From positions 62,001-126,000 of the forward strand of contig BDIU01000176.1 of NCBI GenBank assembly GCA_002118135.1: a stretch of DNA of 64,000 nt, in the 5' to 3' direction. This document shows positions 1 through 14,378 of the stretch, in pieces. This DNA is from Trebouxia sp. TZW2008. Taxonomy: Eukaryota > Chlorophyta > Trebouxiophyceae > Trebouxiales > Trebouxiaceae. Within the stretch, counting starts at the first letter, position 1, and every line of letters starts with the position of its first letter. The notes below the pieces were generated by a model. It worked only from the letters and a program-made list of their open reading frames with translations, ran no database searches and had not been told where the DNA came from. Position numbers and translations under genes: made by a program.

Positions 1-59
1 GCTGCTGCTGTTGTCCTCTTTGTTGCAGTTGCTGTTGTTGTAGTTGTTGCTGCTGATAA

Positions 60-105
<46 letters not shown>

Positions 106-110
106 ATTGC
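1..110. repeat. CTG/GTT triplet microsatellite
   Basis: Imperfect (CTG)n and (GTT)n run, purest at about 61-104. It lies downstream of the last exon I can place for the minus-strand insertase gene, so it is either in a further intron or in the 3' flank of that gene. Confidence 0.9.
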
Positions 111-231
111 CGTTATTGGTGTGGCTGCCATCCTTTTGCTGCTACTTCTGGCATTATTCCCATGCAGAAGTACATCTAGCACTGACAATCATGGAGGCAC
201 ACAGGGTGGTCTGTACAAATTAGACACAGAC

Positions 232-2913
232 CTTGAGGATCGACTGCAAAGCCGCGTTGAATGTTGACAAACATGACCAGGGCCACACCAGCAGGTAAGG
301 CCGCCCCTAATGGCCCCAGTGGGGCTGTCACAGTCCCCAGGTTCAAGGCTGGTTGGCACAGGTCAGAGAACCACAACAGCCCTCCTGTACCAAACAATCA
401 GCCAAGTCAGTCCAGCCAAGACGACATAAGACGAAGAAGAAGCGGAAGAGAAGCATGAGAGAGGACAAAAGCAGCATTGGCGGGGAGGGCTGCCCCTACT
501 GACCCCAGTGCAGCTGTTGTACTGTTCAGGTCCAAGTGTGATGGGTTGGCACAGGTCTGTAACAGGACAGCCCTCCTGCTCTGCACAATCAGCCAAGTCA
601 GTCCAGCTAAAACGACATAAGATGCATAAGAAGCTGAGGAGGGTGAAAGAGAACAAAAGTAGTATCGGCTGAGAGGGCTGCCCCTAACGGCCCCAGTGCG
701 GCTGTGGCACCCATCAAGCCTAAAGTTGTTTGGCACAGGTCTGAGCACAGAACAGCCCTCCTGATCTGCAGACTGATGTGCCTTACTTAGCATCAGCAAC
801 GGCAAGTACACCACATGCTGTTTGCTGGAACTGCTACAAACCCTGAAATTGGCCAAGCATGCCACATGATGTGAAGCCTGTTGCGTTGATGCAGACTGTG
901 CAATGCTGAAAGTGAAGATACAGTTTACACCAATGCTGCATCCTTAGCTGCAAGAACAGGCATTATTGGGTTCATTTCTGGGCTGCAATCTACATCAAGA
1001 TTGCTAAAAACACTCAAAAGGGATGCTTTGCTGCAGCACATAACAAATTGTCTCTGGAAGGACAGCATCAAGCTGCACTTCACCTATTGGGACACTTTTG
1101 AAATGTGAAAGAAAGTAAGTCAAGCTGACCTGTGTCAAAGCCTGGCCAAGCTGTGGCGGACATCCTCCGCACTGCCATCACAGCTGTCACAAAGAAGGGG
1201 ATCTGCATTCAAGCCACCCCATGTTGTCAAACATTGCTGTGTGCTGCTTGCTCAGCACAATTTGGCTGTCTAAATCAAGAGGAATCTGCAAAACGCCAAC
1301 AACTTTCACTGCATAGGGCAGTCAACAGCTATGTGTGCACTGATGCTCAAGATGGATTGCACACAAGCTCCTTGCGCCAATGACACCCCCTTACAGGCAC
1401 TTCTGTGACAAACGAAAACTGCGCTCATCAGATAGGACAACAATGCAGTGTGCGACACACATGAGTTGAGCCACCAAAGAAGTCTTTTCGTTTTGTCAAA
1501 TGAAGCCTCCATGCTGCTTGCTTGCAACAACATCACACTGCTCTGGCTAAAATTACTCGCAGCGAAGCAAGCGTCAGGTAATGTGTCAACCCCATTTGTT
1601 GCTGTGCATAGGTGATTCAAACATAAAAGCAAGATGAAGCTTTTGTGATGTTGCCAGTGAGCTGAGGCACAACAGGGAGGAGCAAAGCTAAGCATTTGGG
1701 CCACATTTACTGCCATAATCCATACAATGTGAGGTTGATTGCTGTCAGCTGATCATTAAAATGCAAAGAAGAGCCGAGGGGTGTGACCTTTTACTGTTTT
1801 GCTACATCACAAACAGGAGAAGCACAGCTGAGCACCTGAGCTACAGGTGCTGCCAGAATCCAAGCGGGATGTGGGATTGAGTGTTGTCGCCTCAAAGCTG
1901 CAACTTTCTGCAGAGTCTGTTGAATCCTGTCCTTGCCTGCTGGAGCTGCATCGCCAGATGGCTGCGTGCTTCTGACCTGCGTACCATCAAAATGCCAGTC
2001 AGAAAAAGACTGGATTGCTGGAAAACGTGAAGGTCAAGGCAAAGGTGCTTGAATGTGGTCCGTAGAGAGGCACTTGAAAGGTCAAATTGCAAGCCAAACT
2101 TCTGATCTGACGCAGACCATGAGCATCACATCTAAAAGTTGCCAGCAAACCCCTGTTTGCTGGCCAGCAGAGTCAGATGCATTCACTATCAAATGTGAAA
2201 GCAAGCAGCAAATTGAGATGATGCAGAGTGCTTCAACATGCTTGCAATTTCCAAAAGAATAATGTATGCAATCCCCAGTGCTATAATGTTGTAGCACACC
2301 TGCTGTAGAAGCTTAGCTAAGCCTGATGAAGCCTGGACCTGGCGCACAGCCAGAGGAAGCAGCGCCGCTCGCACGCCTGCAGTAACATGCGCAATAATGG
2401 ATCTGCAAAGGTCACTCTTGTCCATATAAGCAATCCCTCAAATCGCTTGGCTTTTTGTTGTATTCAAGATACACATTGTCGTATGCATTGCTCCACGTGA
2501 TGCATGTGCAGTCCTGCATGACGCTCACATGACTTTACTGCAATGATTTTGCTGCAATGACTTTGCTGCAGATGCTTTTGCTTACTGAGTGTGTGCTGGT
2601 GAATGGCAGTCAGGCATCAGTGATCCCTCAAGCAGCTACCTAAGGCGGTCAGGCACAGGGTGGCCCACCATGGCAGGCCTGTGGCCGAGTGAAAGGCGTC
2701 AATGAGACTCACAGTATCCCCGACAGGATGGCCTTGCGCTGCATCAACCAGCTCTGGTGCTGCGCCGCTGCTCACAACACTGTGCGATGGCCAGAGATCC
2801 GACGTGAGAGACGTGTCGCTTTCGCTGACTCCATGATGCAAACTGCTGGCAGACTGAAATTGACGGACTAGATGATTGGAAGCGTTGAGACGCCTCCGGA
2901 TACCGACGAGCAT
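232..2913 (-). CDS. Oxa1/Cox18/YidC-family membrane protein insertase (3' end not seen)
   Basis: Inserts membrane proteins into the inner mitochondrial or thylakoid membrane in this family; the organelle is not certain here. Exon 1 (2913-2640) starts at an ATG and carries the family signature around the first core helix, with the motif GLPWWATLCLTALG just before the donor. Exon 2 (2376-2300) continues in phase as VRAALLPLAVRQVQ, the usual arginine-containing helix. A possible exon 3 (1976-1905, 24 codons, phase kept) is tentative. A later exon (384-232) encodes GGLLWFSDL, the hallmark before the last helices, then VNIQRGFA. I could not place the exons between about 1900 and 400, and the C-terminus is probably beyond the left edge. 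Cox18 or plant OXA2 are the closest matches from memory. Upstream of exon 384-232 lie two decayed copies of its 5' edge. Confidence 0.78.
385..865 (-). repeat. Acceptor-side exon-edge array of the insertase gene
   Basis: Read on the minus strand, the acceptor and first part of the GGLLWF exon recur twice upstream. The true exon starts at 384, the copies near 575 and 760, giving periods of about 191 and 185. The copied part includes the proline/leucine-rich segment after GGLLWFSDL, but with shifted frames. Flanking intron sequence is copied too. Confidence 0.8.
1580..1880. repeat. Diverged tandem duplication in an insertase intron
   Basis: Segments around 1620-1720 and 1795-1880 align with each other over a GCAG acceptor-like site and a following AQ-L-S-A-P coding-like stretch on the minus strand. 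They may be decoy copies of an exon I could not place. Confidence 0.45.
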
Positions 2914-3967
2914 GTTCGAGAGCTCAGACCGATCCTACAAAAGTCTGCATGATCTCGCCCTGCGTGAGCAAGCAACGTCTCAGTGCTACACCGGTTCTAG
3001 CACAGTTGCAGACAGCTTGAAGAAAACACAAGACAATGCGCGTCGAAAGCACTGCGCATGTTCTTCGACTCGAGCTCGTCAAAAAGTTTCACGAGTTTCC
3101 GCGCTCTGAAACCATCATTGGCCTATCAAGCCCTTGAAATTCCCTGCAACTTTTCTTTTGCCAAGATACCGTATGCATGTGTTCAATTTCATCCCAGATT
3201 GCGTGAACATGATGAGCGCCGGAACACGGTCAGAGCTCCCCCGCTCCTGGCAAATCCATGTCCATACATGTGTCAGCCTCATGAGCTCAAGTGAGCAACA
3301 TCATCAAGCAATCGACAGCTTCTGCATCTAGTTGCAAGCTCAAGGCAGAGACCTGAGCGGTTTTGATGCGCAGTCACACTGTGTCAGAGGTCCTCGACGA
3401 CCGCAAGGAGTATGTAACAAGCTTTTCGAGAAATGCAAATGTACGTATTCTGAATACTGAATCAACAGATCATTCAATTTGGGCCCGGGCTTACCTATAT
3501 ATACTCTGATGAAGCCCTGCGCAGGAGGTGCATGCATGCTGAGACGATGCTGTCGAGGTGCAGAGCTGCTGCTCCGTTCTGGCAAGTTCTGAAAATTGAG
3601 CTTTCAAGTTCGCTGTGATTCATCGACAGGGCGCGCCCAGGCCACAGCGGACGGACCGCCCAAGCTTCTTACGCTAGATGACAGCATGCATGCTCCCACG
3701 AGTTCATCACGGCGCCCAAGTCTGCATGCTAATCTACTACAGGATGGCATGCATTCGTCAGCGGCAACTCGAGTAAGAAGTCATCGGAAGCCCAGCTATC
3801 AGACCAGAGCTACTGAATACACAGTTTCGGCAGCTTCAATCGTTTCCTGACCAAGGTGATGACTGCAAGAACATGTGACACAAGCTCTTACATTAGTTCA
3901 CAGAGCACGCATTGACTATAGCTTGACTGTCGCGCACGCTGCTTGCGGTCTGCCAGGCTGCGCGAAC
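2914..3967. other. Divergent intergenic region between insertase and glyoxal oxidase genes
   Basis: The two genes are transcribed away from each other from 1054 bases. Only short overlapping open frames without family resemblance are present. It probably holds both promoters and the 5' leaders. Confidence 0.6.
3496..3503 (+). promoter_or_regulatory. TATA-like element upstream of the glyoxal oxidase gene
   Basis: TATATATA preceded by a GC-rich GGGCCCGGGC stretch, 465 bases before the predicted ATG. It would fit a core promoter with a long leader or a leader intron. It is short enough to occur by chance. Confidence 0.25.
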
Positions 3968-6900
3968 ATGCAACGTCTATCATGCTTGGTAGCTTGCTGT
4001 TGCCTGGTGCATTTGGCCTCGGCACGGCAAGACGACATCTTCTTTGAGTCCGGATCGGCAAGCAGGCGTTTGAAGCAGTCCGTTCTGTCAATAAACCCTC
4101 TAGAGCCCGTTTCGTCTACGACTGACGACTTGTCAAACGACCCAGGAGGCAGAGGTCATCTCTTGGTGCGTGTCGCATACACTGCAGTTTACAAATGGCT
4201 GCGTCGTTTACACAAACTTGATCAAACGGTGTTGCTGTTGCACTTGGCCGGCGACGTTGCAACAAGCGACGCCACGTCCACTTGCTTTCATGCTGCCGCC
4301 TGATTGTTGCTCTGTCGGAGACAGGCCCGTCTGTCCAACGCAAACAACTACGTGGAAATGTACACGTACGGACCTGAGGACTTTCCGCCAGAGGTCTTCA
4401 ATGTGCCGTTTACAGTCGATCCCACCGCAAGCATCGGGCTGACAGGTGAGGCAGTCAAACAAATGCACCATGCAGAAGTATGTGTCAGTAGTCAAGTATG
4501 CGCGTCGCAAAACGCGTTTGTGCTGAGGTTTGTGGTTTTGGCATGCGCACCGGTCTTGAGACTGAAAGCTTTCAGCGCACATGTCGCGCATCGCAAGCAC
4601 TGGCCCAGCTGGCACCGCAAGGCGATGGATCGCGCTCAACACTCACTGTTGCGTTTGCGGTCGTTGCAGGCGCCCAGCAAAACGGAAGCTGGCGCGTCGT
4701 TGGCAACTCAGGATCCGTCCCAGTTCACGCGCTTCCATTTGAAAACGAGCTGTTGCTTTTCATGCAACGCGGGAGCAATGGCAATGGCACCACATACAAT
4801 TCATTCCTCGAGGTGCCCTGCTTGTCTGTGGGCAATTGCACAACTGGTCTCAGCAATTCAAGCTGCCAACCCTGCTATGCGCCTATATATGCATGTGCAT
4901 TTTGACAAACTACATGTGATGTCAACATGCCTCATCAGACATTTTTGTGAGCACTCCCATCTGTCAATCAAATGCAAGTCTCTTCTCAAGCATGCCATTA
5001 ACACACAGCTTTTAAGCTGTTGAGGACATGCGCACTTAACACCATGTGCATGCCTTAAATCTTCTTCGCTGTACAGGTTGGTCCTAATAACACTGAGATG
5101 GCCGCAATCTACAATATGACAGACAACACGTTTGTCCCCTTTCACATCAAGGAGCATCCCTTTTGCAGTGGACAGGCACTTCTGCCAGATGGCCAAGGCA
5201 TTGTCGTAGGTGGTAAGATGTCCATCTGCTCACTGCTCGCTGCTCGCTGCTCACTGCACACTGCTCACTGCTCACTGCTTGCTCACTGCTTCACTGCTAG
5301 ACCCAAAAGCAGACAATACTCCTGCTACAAAAGGGCCGTGTGCTGCTTTCAAGCAGGCCAATTTCGTATTGGTGTCGCTTGTGCTTGCTGTGTGCGTCCA
5401 TGCGCATCCATGTGCATCTACCATCGTAACAAGAGCTGCGTGCATATGCCAAAATTCCAAACATGCGCACATGCTGCACTATAACAGTTTTCAAGGCTCT
5501 TAAAAATGCTGCAGTGTGTATTGGCGTGTGACTTTACATACGTAGAAGCCTGCAGTTTTGCCTACTGCTGGTTGCGCTGCAAAAATGGCCCGATGACTAG
5601 ATGTATATTGTCTGGCTAGCAACGCTGTTTTCATTGCACTGCAAGTGATTTTTGTGGAATCGGATGGAGAGTTGCATACGTGGACAGCCGCAGCGCAAGC
5701 AAGCTTAATCTCGGTCTATGTTAGACCTGATCTGCCCATAATTTGACAAATAGAACAACTCGGTTGTACTTCTTCAACATGTCAATAAATTGTCAATGTT
5801 GTAGGTGACCCTCTGAACCTTAATGGTGACTTCTTGACCAGCGGTATTCAGACCATCCGCTTGTTCAACCCGGACACCCAGACATACCGTGTGGTCAACA
5901 ACATGGACCGGGGCCGCTGGTACCCCAGTGTCACAGTTATGGCAGATGGCAACTTGCTCATTGTTGGTGGCCTCCAGCAGGTCAGCAGAAGTAACCCTAA
6001 ATGCGCATCTCAATGGCATGCTTAAGCCGCCTGTGTATCACATGCATACGGCACAGTCAGTATTTTTGCATGTGCATGCTGATGCATGAAGCTGTTTGAG
6101 ACATTGACAAGTTGTGGTAGCCTAGTGTCACAATTATGGCGGATGGCAACCTGCTTATTGTTGGTGGTCTGCAACAGGTCAGCAGAAGTAACTCTATCTG
6201 AGCTTTCAAATCTGGCATGCCTGCTTGCTGATGCTTGGAAGCTGTGAAAAGGTTTTTGACAGCTTGACTCAGTGTGGCACATGCATGCAATGTGCCTCAC
6301 ACGCTTTGGAGATGGTCCTGAATTTTCAAGCTTCGTCGCTTATTGTGCTTGTGCATACACTTTGGCATGTAGGAGGTGCTCAAAGAAACCCTTCAAGTCA
6401 AGGTAAAGTTTATGCACGTTTACACAATGTGCCCTCACATACCTTTGAATGCTCTCATGCATTGTGACCTGTTCAGCATGCAGCTGGGCAGGGGTGGTGT
6501 GGCAATCACCACTACACAATTAAAGCCTCTATGTGTGTGCGTGTGTGTGCGCAGTGCTCCAGCAAGCAGGGGCTGCATCCAGCTGGATCGTCAACATGGT
6601 CCCCTTCAGCTCACAGTACCCCACTGTGACTAGCTCCTTCAATGCAGAAGGGTCCAATTGCAGACCTTGCTTATGCCATAGTACAGTCAGACAGTGTGTG
6701 CGATGCTACCGTCTGAGCCTGTGATTGGTGCTACAGTCTGAGTGTGTGTAAGATGCTGCAGGAAAAGCGTCGCCGGGTGGGCAAGCAATCTGAATACTTC
6801 AATTTCTCACCACCTCACTGTGACACGAGTTCCCTTGCGGATGAGTCTGAAAGCGTGTGTGTGATGCTCCAGGAGGGCGGTGGTTGGGTTGGCAACATGA

Positions 6901-9900
6901 ACCCCTCAAGCTCCCAGCACCCCACTGTGACTTGCTCCCCGAATGCAGGGGGCTCAGTCGCAGACCCCACCTATGACAACCCCACCTTCCAAATCATGAA
7001 CTCTGATGACTACAGCCTCTCAGAGCAGCTCACACTCACCATTCTGCTGGAGTCTTGGCCCATGAACTCATACCCGTTCTTGGTGCAGTTGCCTCAAGGC
7101 TCCATTCTTATTGTTGCAGGTAAACTTTCTGTGTAATACTTTTATGTTGAGTTCTTGTCATCATGAAGCATGTGCTGATTGCGCAAACACACTTTTCCAG
7201 CTGTTTTGAGACTGTTGCAACAGCCTGAATACCCTTGCTGTGGTTCAAAACACACTAACCCAGCAATCTTGTCTCTGGTGTAGGACTCTTGATGAATGTG
7301 CACTTCTTCAGCGGTCTACCAATCAAGAGGCGCAGTGCCAAAAGAAAGTTGTACACAGCTTTGACTACGCTGTGTTGTTTGCAGGAGCTCTGATGGATGT
7401 GCTGTTCTTCACTCCAGATGGCGCTTACCGTGACAACACCACTGGGCCCTTGGACGCTTTGCCAGTGCCAGTAAATTACCCATCGAGTGGTGCCATAACC
7501 TTGCTGGACTTAGTTGGACCTGACTACACCCCAACAGTGAGTCTTCACCACAACTTGCACTGCATGAGTGACTAAGTGGGCCATGTGTGGGGCATAGTTA
7601 ATTGAAGCACACCATGACCCTTCTGATGTTGGTGGACATGACTTGCCCCCAATGATGAGACATAAGTACCATTTGCATTGCTTACTCAACTGCAGCATGT
7701 GGCTGAATGGAGTTGACGCTGACTACACTTCATCAGTGAGTTAACACCACTATTAGCAGTTCAAAGGTGACCAGTTGGGCCGAATGGCATCTGGCACAGT
7801 ACACTTGTAGCATCTTGTTGTGCAAGTCATGATAAGGGGTGAAATGCACAATCCTGGGTGAGCGCTGCAGTTGGTGTAGTCAACATATTGTGTCTTCTGA
7901 CCTTGTGTTGAAGCTGTATCAAACGCCGGCAACTGTTTCTTGTGGTGTAGGTGCTGGTTCAAGGAGGCAATGCAGAGTACTGTGCCAATGCCAACGCAGC
8001 TGCAGGTAGCACCTCATGAGTGTTTGATGTCAGCTCTAGGGGCATGCCATGTTGTTTAGACACTATACATTACGCAAAACTGACTGATGACTGCACTGTT
8101 TTACCTTGTGTGTAGGTGCTGACTCAGGAAGGCAAAGCAGAGTACTGTGCCAACGCCAACTCAGCCGGAGGCAGCAGCTGATGGGTGTTTGACATCAGCC
8201 CTCGGGCAAGCCATGATGTATGACCACTGCATCCTTGCGCACTATTGACTGTTGAACTGGCTCTTGTATCTTGGAGCAGGTGCTGATATAGGGAGGCAAT
8301 GCAGAGTACTGTGCCAACGCCAACTCAGCTGGAGGCAGCAACTCATGGGTATTTGACATCAGCCCAGGGGCAAGCCATACTGTGTGACCACTGTATCCTT
8401 GCGCAGTATTGATTGTTGAAATGGCTCTTGTATCTTGGTGCAGGTGCTGATTCAGGGAGGCAATGCAGAGTACTGTGCCAACGCCAACTCAGCTGGCGGC
8501 AGCAGCTCGTGGGTCTTTGATATCAGCCCTGGGGGCAACCATACCCTAATCCAGGAGCAGACTGCCTTCCCTCGAGTGGTATGAAGCCTGTTTCATGCCT
8601 GACACTGCTGTTCATACAACTGTTTCATAAAGCTCTGCTGTCGATATACCTTGCACTGATACTGGGAGCAGACTCCCTTCCCATCAGTGATGTGTGTACC
8701 CAATCATGTCGCAGTTGCAGAACGAAAACATCACAGGCCTGAGCATGATGTTTTGTGGCTTTCAAGGCCGTGTTCCATGAGTACCTACACACGTTGTAGG
8801 ATGCGCTAAGTTTGTTGTCAGTAGCCAGTGTGCTGATGCCTTTTGCTGAGTCAGAGAAGCCTGGCAAAGTGTGTTTGATGCATTGGCTGATGCCATGCAG
8901 ATGGGAGAACTGACATTGCTTCCAGATGGTAGAGCCTTCTTGTGCAATGGTGCCCAGAAAGGTCAGATCCTGTCGGCGCTCAACAGCACATTGCTTTTGG
9001 CTGTGCTGTTGATTGCCATCATCGCTAGCATGCTAGTGAGGTTTCTTGACCTTGACCAAGAGCAGTGCCAACAGTTCTGTACACAGCAATCTTGTGCCAA
9101 AGCAATTGACACTGTTGTTGCATGATGGCTGACTTATGTCCTTGCATTCAGTGCAGAAGGCCGCAACATGCAGATTGGTAAAGCTGAGCAATGTGCTTGC
9201 CTGTGTCTGATGCTGTCTTCACATGTTGTGTGGCTCTGACTGCAAGCGTCGCTGATGGTGTCCAAGTGTGTGTGACCCCACTGCATCTGATGAAATGCAT
9301 CTCATGCATTGCCTGTGTGAACATGCATTGCATGTATTGCTTGAGTTGCTGCATCATTGACTGCCACGCATGCCTGCATGTGCACTTCTGATGCAGTCAT
9401 CAGTCAGTCATTTCTTATTCATCATAGTCACTGCTGAGGGTGCTGGCCTTGCATCAGCTGCTGATCCTCTAGGGGCAAACACTATAGTCATGACCTGTAG
9501 CACTCATGACCTTACTCATGATCAGGTATGAGTTGCTTTACTCATGCTTTGCAGGTACTGCTGGAGGTGCTGGCCCAGCATCAGCTGCCGGAACCCTAGG
9601 GGCAACAGTTGCAGAAATTTACGACCCTACCAAGCCAATTGGGCAGCGCTGGTCAACAGTGGCTGACAGCAAAGTCTGGCGGCTGTACCACTCCGAGGCT
9701 TTTCTGACATCCAATGCAGAAGTCTTTGTCTCTGGCAGTGACACCACAGCCGAGCACAGAGTGCAGATCTATACGCCTGACTACCTACACACAACCAAGG
9801 CCCGCCCTGTGATCACCAGCGTGAATGAGACCCGAGTGGGTTACACTCAGAACTTCACCATTGGCTTCTCCAATGTCACAAGCTTGGACAGAATTGTGCT

Positions 9901-10153
9901 AAACAGGCTGGTGGGTTCAACTCATGGCGTGCATGCTGACCAGAGACAGATTGTCTTGGATTGTGCAGTGGGTGCCAGCTCAGCAATCTGCACCTCCCCG
10001 CCTAATAACTACATTGCGCCCCCTGGTGTCTACTATGTGTTTGTGCTGTACCAAGGCGTTCCAAGCCAGGCAAAATACATCACACTACAGCTGACTGGAA
10101 AAATGACTCTGATGCCGTCAACAGTCCCCCCTGCAATGGCAACAGCTGGTTGA
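3968..10153 (+). CDS. Secreted glyoxal-oxidase-type copper radical oxidase
   Basis: Oxidises aldehydes or alcohols with reduction of O2 to H2O2, outside the cell. Ten exons join in phase to 655 aa: 3968-4165, 4325-4445, 4670-4812, 5077-5212, 5805-5980, 6873-7119, 7385-7536, 8444-8578, 8901-8961, 9555-10153. The N-terminus is a signal peptide (LVACCCLVHLASA). The Kelch-like Glyoxal_oxid_N part is followed by the DUF1929 C-terminal domain in the long last exon. All copper-site residues expected in the family are visible: Cys in HPFCSG and Tyr in RWYPS (the thioether pair), Tyr-His in RLYHSEA, and His in STHGVHADQR. Several NxS/T sites suggest glycosylation. Four introns contain copies of neighbouring exon edges, which makes automatic prediction error-prone. 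The third exon's donor (4812) is the least certain junction. Confidence 0.9.
5222..5298. repeat. Short tandem repeat CTGCTCA/CACTGCTCG
   Basis: About nine imperfect 7-9 base units in the glyoxal oxidase intron after exon 4, starting within ten bases of the donor. Confidence 0.85.
6118..6200 (+). repeat. Donor-side copy of glyoxal oxidase exon 5
   Basis: The last part of exon 5 (from RWYPSVTVMADGNLL to the donor and the following CAGCAGAAGTAAC) is repeated about 200 bases downstream with a few substitutions. RWY itself is lost in the copy (TAG near its start), so it is probably not used. Confidence 0.88.
6552..6920 (+). repeat. Acceptor-side array of glyoxal oxidase exon 6
   Basis: Three related segments near 6552, 6751 and 6866 each begin ATGCT(C/G)CAG or GTGCTCCAG and run into a GG-WxxNM-like coding stretch. 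Only the last one continues into the full exon with PTYDNPTFQ. A (TG)n tract precedes the first copy. Confidence 0.75.
7951..8443 (+). repeat. Acceptor-side array of glyoxal oxidase exon 8 (three decoys)
   Basis: Copies start after AG at 7951, 8116 and 8280, and the true exon at 8444: periods 165, 164 and 164. Each repeats the acceptor, the GGNAEYCANAN-coding stretch and the start of WVFDIS plus downstream intron. The decoys carry stop codons in the exon frame (TGA after GGSS, TAG in the VLIQ position), so only the fourth is usable. Confidence 0.95.
9430..9480 (+). repeat. Partial acceptor-side copy of glyoxal oxidase exon 10
   Basis: The stretch matching GCTGGAGGTGCTGGCC through CTAGGGGCAA of exon 10 is repeated about 120 bases upstream of the true acceptor at 9554. 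Confidence 0.85.
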
Positions 10154-11783
10154 GGAACTCTTTTGAGCTCTAAAAGGGGGAGACTGCTTCTGTCCTTGAA
10201 CAGGAAAAGTTCTAGCTATGCAGCGTCATAAAGTTTCTCTGTGAGCAGCAGCAGGCCAGGGCTTGGAAACTCACAGCTGTATACATATGCACAAATCTGT
10301 ACGAAAGCGAAGCTTGCTTGACAGGGTCAGGATCAGTGCTGTGGTTTACAACAGGATATTCAATTTTGCTTGACTGCAAAGTTGCTAGCACTTGACAAGG
10401 TTAGGATCAGTACTATGAGGTCTCGAGACACTGTGATCAAGCAAGAGTCCTGCATGACAATCTTTTGTGATGCATTAGTTTCTCTAATGGTGGAGATCCT
10501 GGACAATCTAAGCACTGCGTGATTTGGCTTCCCATTCAGACGCATCTTTTTGAAACCCACGTTGCTTGTTTGTGTAGGCTGCATTCTATTGCTACAAATG
10601 CATATGCATGTGACTCCTTTGTAATATTTCCTTGTGGTGTCAGCTGTGGAGGGCTATGCTGGGTGCAACAAGTGATGGGCATGCAATGCAATGCTGTTTT
10701 TCTGGTATGCTGGCAGCGCGTATCATGATGCAAGAGCTTTACTAGAGCTACTTGAGCTGTAATGTGAATGAATGGCTACGGAGCCCTTTGCTCCAGACTG
10801 TGTCTCGGACATGACAACCCAGACCATACCGGGGGCATGGTAGCAGCCATCCTTTGTGCAATACGAGGCAGATTGTCTATCAACAGAAGGCAGACCATCG
10901 ATCTACAGAAGGCTTGGGCCATGCGTGCTGAGTTACACACTTGTTTGAACTGAAAGCAACGCACGTTGTGCTGCAGCAGGCACACACACTTGCAACAGCC
11001 AGACTGTTTCCCTGACACGACAAGCAGGCCATGCTGGGGGCATGCCAGCAGCCACCATCTGTGCATCTCAGCCACACCCGGCATCAACAGAAGGCGTGGT
11101 GCTGCGTGATTCCCAGGCCCATCTCGCTCTGTGCACTCCAGATGTCTCACATGCACGTCATATCGCCAAGTACTTTCTGTGCATATCAGAATGTATGTCG
11201 TGCGCAATGTTGAGTATTGTGTACTAGTATCTATTTGCATTACCTTATGAATTTGGTTCTGAGCAAAGCTGGCTTGCACTCAACTCAAAGCGAAATTCGC
11301 ATTGAATTTCACTGTCTCAGGGAAGGATACTCAATCAAAAACAATAATGGTTTTCAAAGACCTGAAGCCGAAACAAGATGTGTGAAGTTGACCTGATGAA
11401 ATGCAAGTGTATACCATGTCATGCCAAGCATTGACTGTCATGGGGTTTTTGTTCTGATGTAGCCAGGCAGACTGTGAACAGTTGCCGTTATCAGATTAGT
11501 GATTGGATCTAAGCAGTGCAGCACCTGACCAAAAAATATCATGACAACAAACTTTCACAAAAAAGTTCAAACACCTGAATACCAGGCACCTGAGAGCAAA
11601 AGGACCCTCCAGAATGCAGAAGCTCAGCCATTCATTGCTATGCAGAAGCTTCCTGACTGCAGTAGCAAATTTGCATCCTCCAAGAATACGTCAAGGATAA
11701 GGCAAAGCACTCTCATTTTGAAACTTGGTGTGAGTTGGCGAAGACCAGCTGCCAGGGTGTGGCATTGTTGATAACACTTGCTG
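10154..11783. other. Convergent intergenic region after glyoxal oxidase
   Basis: Between the 3' ends of the oxidase and thymidylate kinase genes. No convincing exons. It holds two noncoding tandem duplications: about 10323-10345 versus 10396-10418 (CTTGACA-GGTCAGGATCAGT), and about 10796-10870 versus 11002-11075 (GACTGT ... GGGGGCATG ... GCAGCCA), with a period near 206. A TGTAA motif, the usual chlorophyte polyadenylation signal, is at about 10758. Confidence 0.6.
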
Positions 11784-13273
<1,490 letters not shown>

Positions 13274-14378
13274 GCGTTGGGAGACACATTAGCTTGTTTT
13301 CGCTGAAGTTTCCCTGCAATTCAAACAAAGCCAAAGCACAGCAGCAGCGTCAGCAATGTTCATACGGCGTACTAGGATGGTGACACATTTCACACTTGAG
13401 CAGCAACCACAAAACCATGGACTTAGCAATCGCACAATCAAATTGAGTTATGAGTGGAGGCCTGATGTGACGAGCCAGTCAATGTCATACAGCTGATCTC
13501 AGCGCTTGTTCTCTGCACCTGATGCAAGACGCGGTATTTTCATTACGAGAAGCCCACCTGAATCAAAGTCTTTAGATCACTTTCAGTAATCACATTTTGT
13601 CCCGGAATGCCTTGATTACATCACATGTCACATGTGAAGGTAACTTTAGCTGCATCAGTGCTCACAATTCTACATGACCAAAAAAGTGCCAAGATGTGTG
13701 CGTCCTGCCTACAATGAACAGATCAGCAAGGAGACCCTGATTAAATTGGCTAGCGGCAGCATCTGCCACCAACACAGAAGCTAGCTGACAGGTGCGAGCA
13801 CACAATCATGCCAAGTCCCCCTGAATTACACTTCTTGTGCGCTCCTCAAGAGTTCATTCCAGGCCCGCCATTGAGAAGTGGCTTGCAAGCCACAACAAGG
13901 TTGCAGGACTCCTGGAGGCCTGCATAAGATATCATACCATTTCAAAGGATTCAAAACAGCAGCTGTGGCTTTCACAGTGGTACTCAGATGGTCTTGCAAT
14001 GTCAATTGTACAGCTATTGTCTGCTGGTTTTATGATACAGAAGAGTGACATACAGTGCAGGTGGTGACCTGATACATGCATGAAGTACCTGATCAGCGCT
14101 GAGTCCAGTGTGCGCTGTGAGTCTGTGCATGCGTCCACATGGTCATGACCTCACTGATACACCCAAGACCATAGAGTCTTTAGATAGCTGTTATGAGGCT
14201 TAGGATAGGCATCAAATGTGTATCCTGCACACCAGGCCATAATCAAACGTTGTTGTCGTCAAAGCTGCTCGTCATAGCATGTAATCAGTCTCAAGTATTA
14301 CCAAGGTAGAACATCTCACACATCAGTCATACGGAAGCACTAGCCACAACTGTGACAAAACCTCTTGTATTGAATCAC
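13274..14378. other. Region between thymidylate kinase and the minus-strand hypothetical gene
   Basis: It should contain the thymidylate kinase promoter and possibly 3' exons of the gene starting at 15497, whose last placed exon ends at 14379 in mid-codon. I could not identify those exons. Confidence 0.4.

Noticed and set aside
7951..8443. Mutually exclusive alternative exons in the glyoxal oxidase gene
   Set aside because: The three copies have stop codons in the exon frame and lack the remainder of the exon, so they cannot replace exon 8.
10776..11279. Minus-strand open frame of 167 codons
   Set aside because: It runs across an internal tandem duplication, has no family motif, and shows mixed Cys/His-rich composition typical of noncoding frames here.
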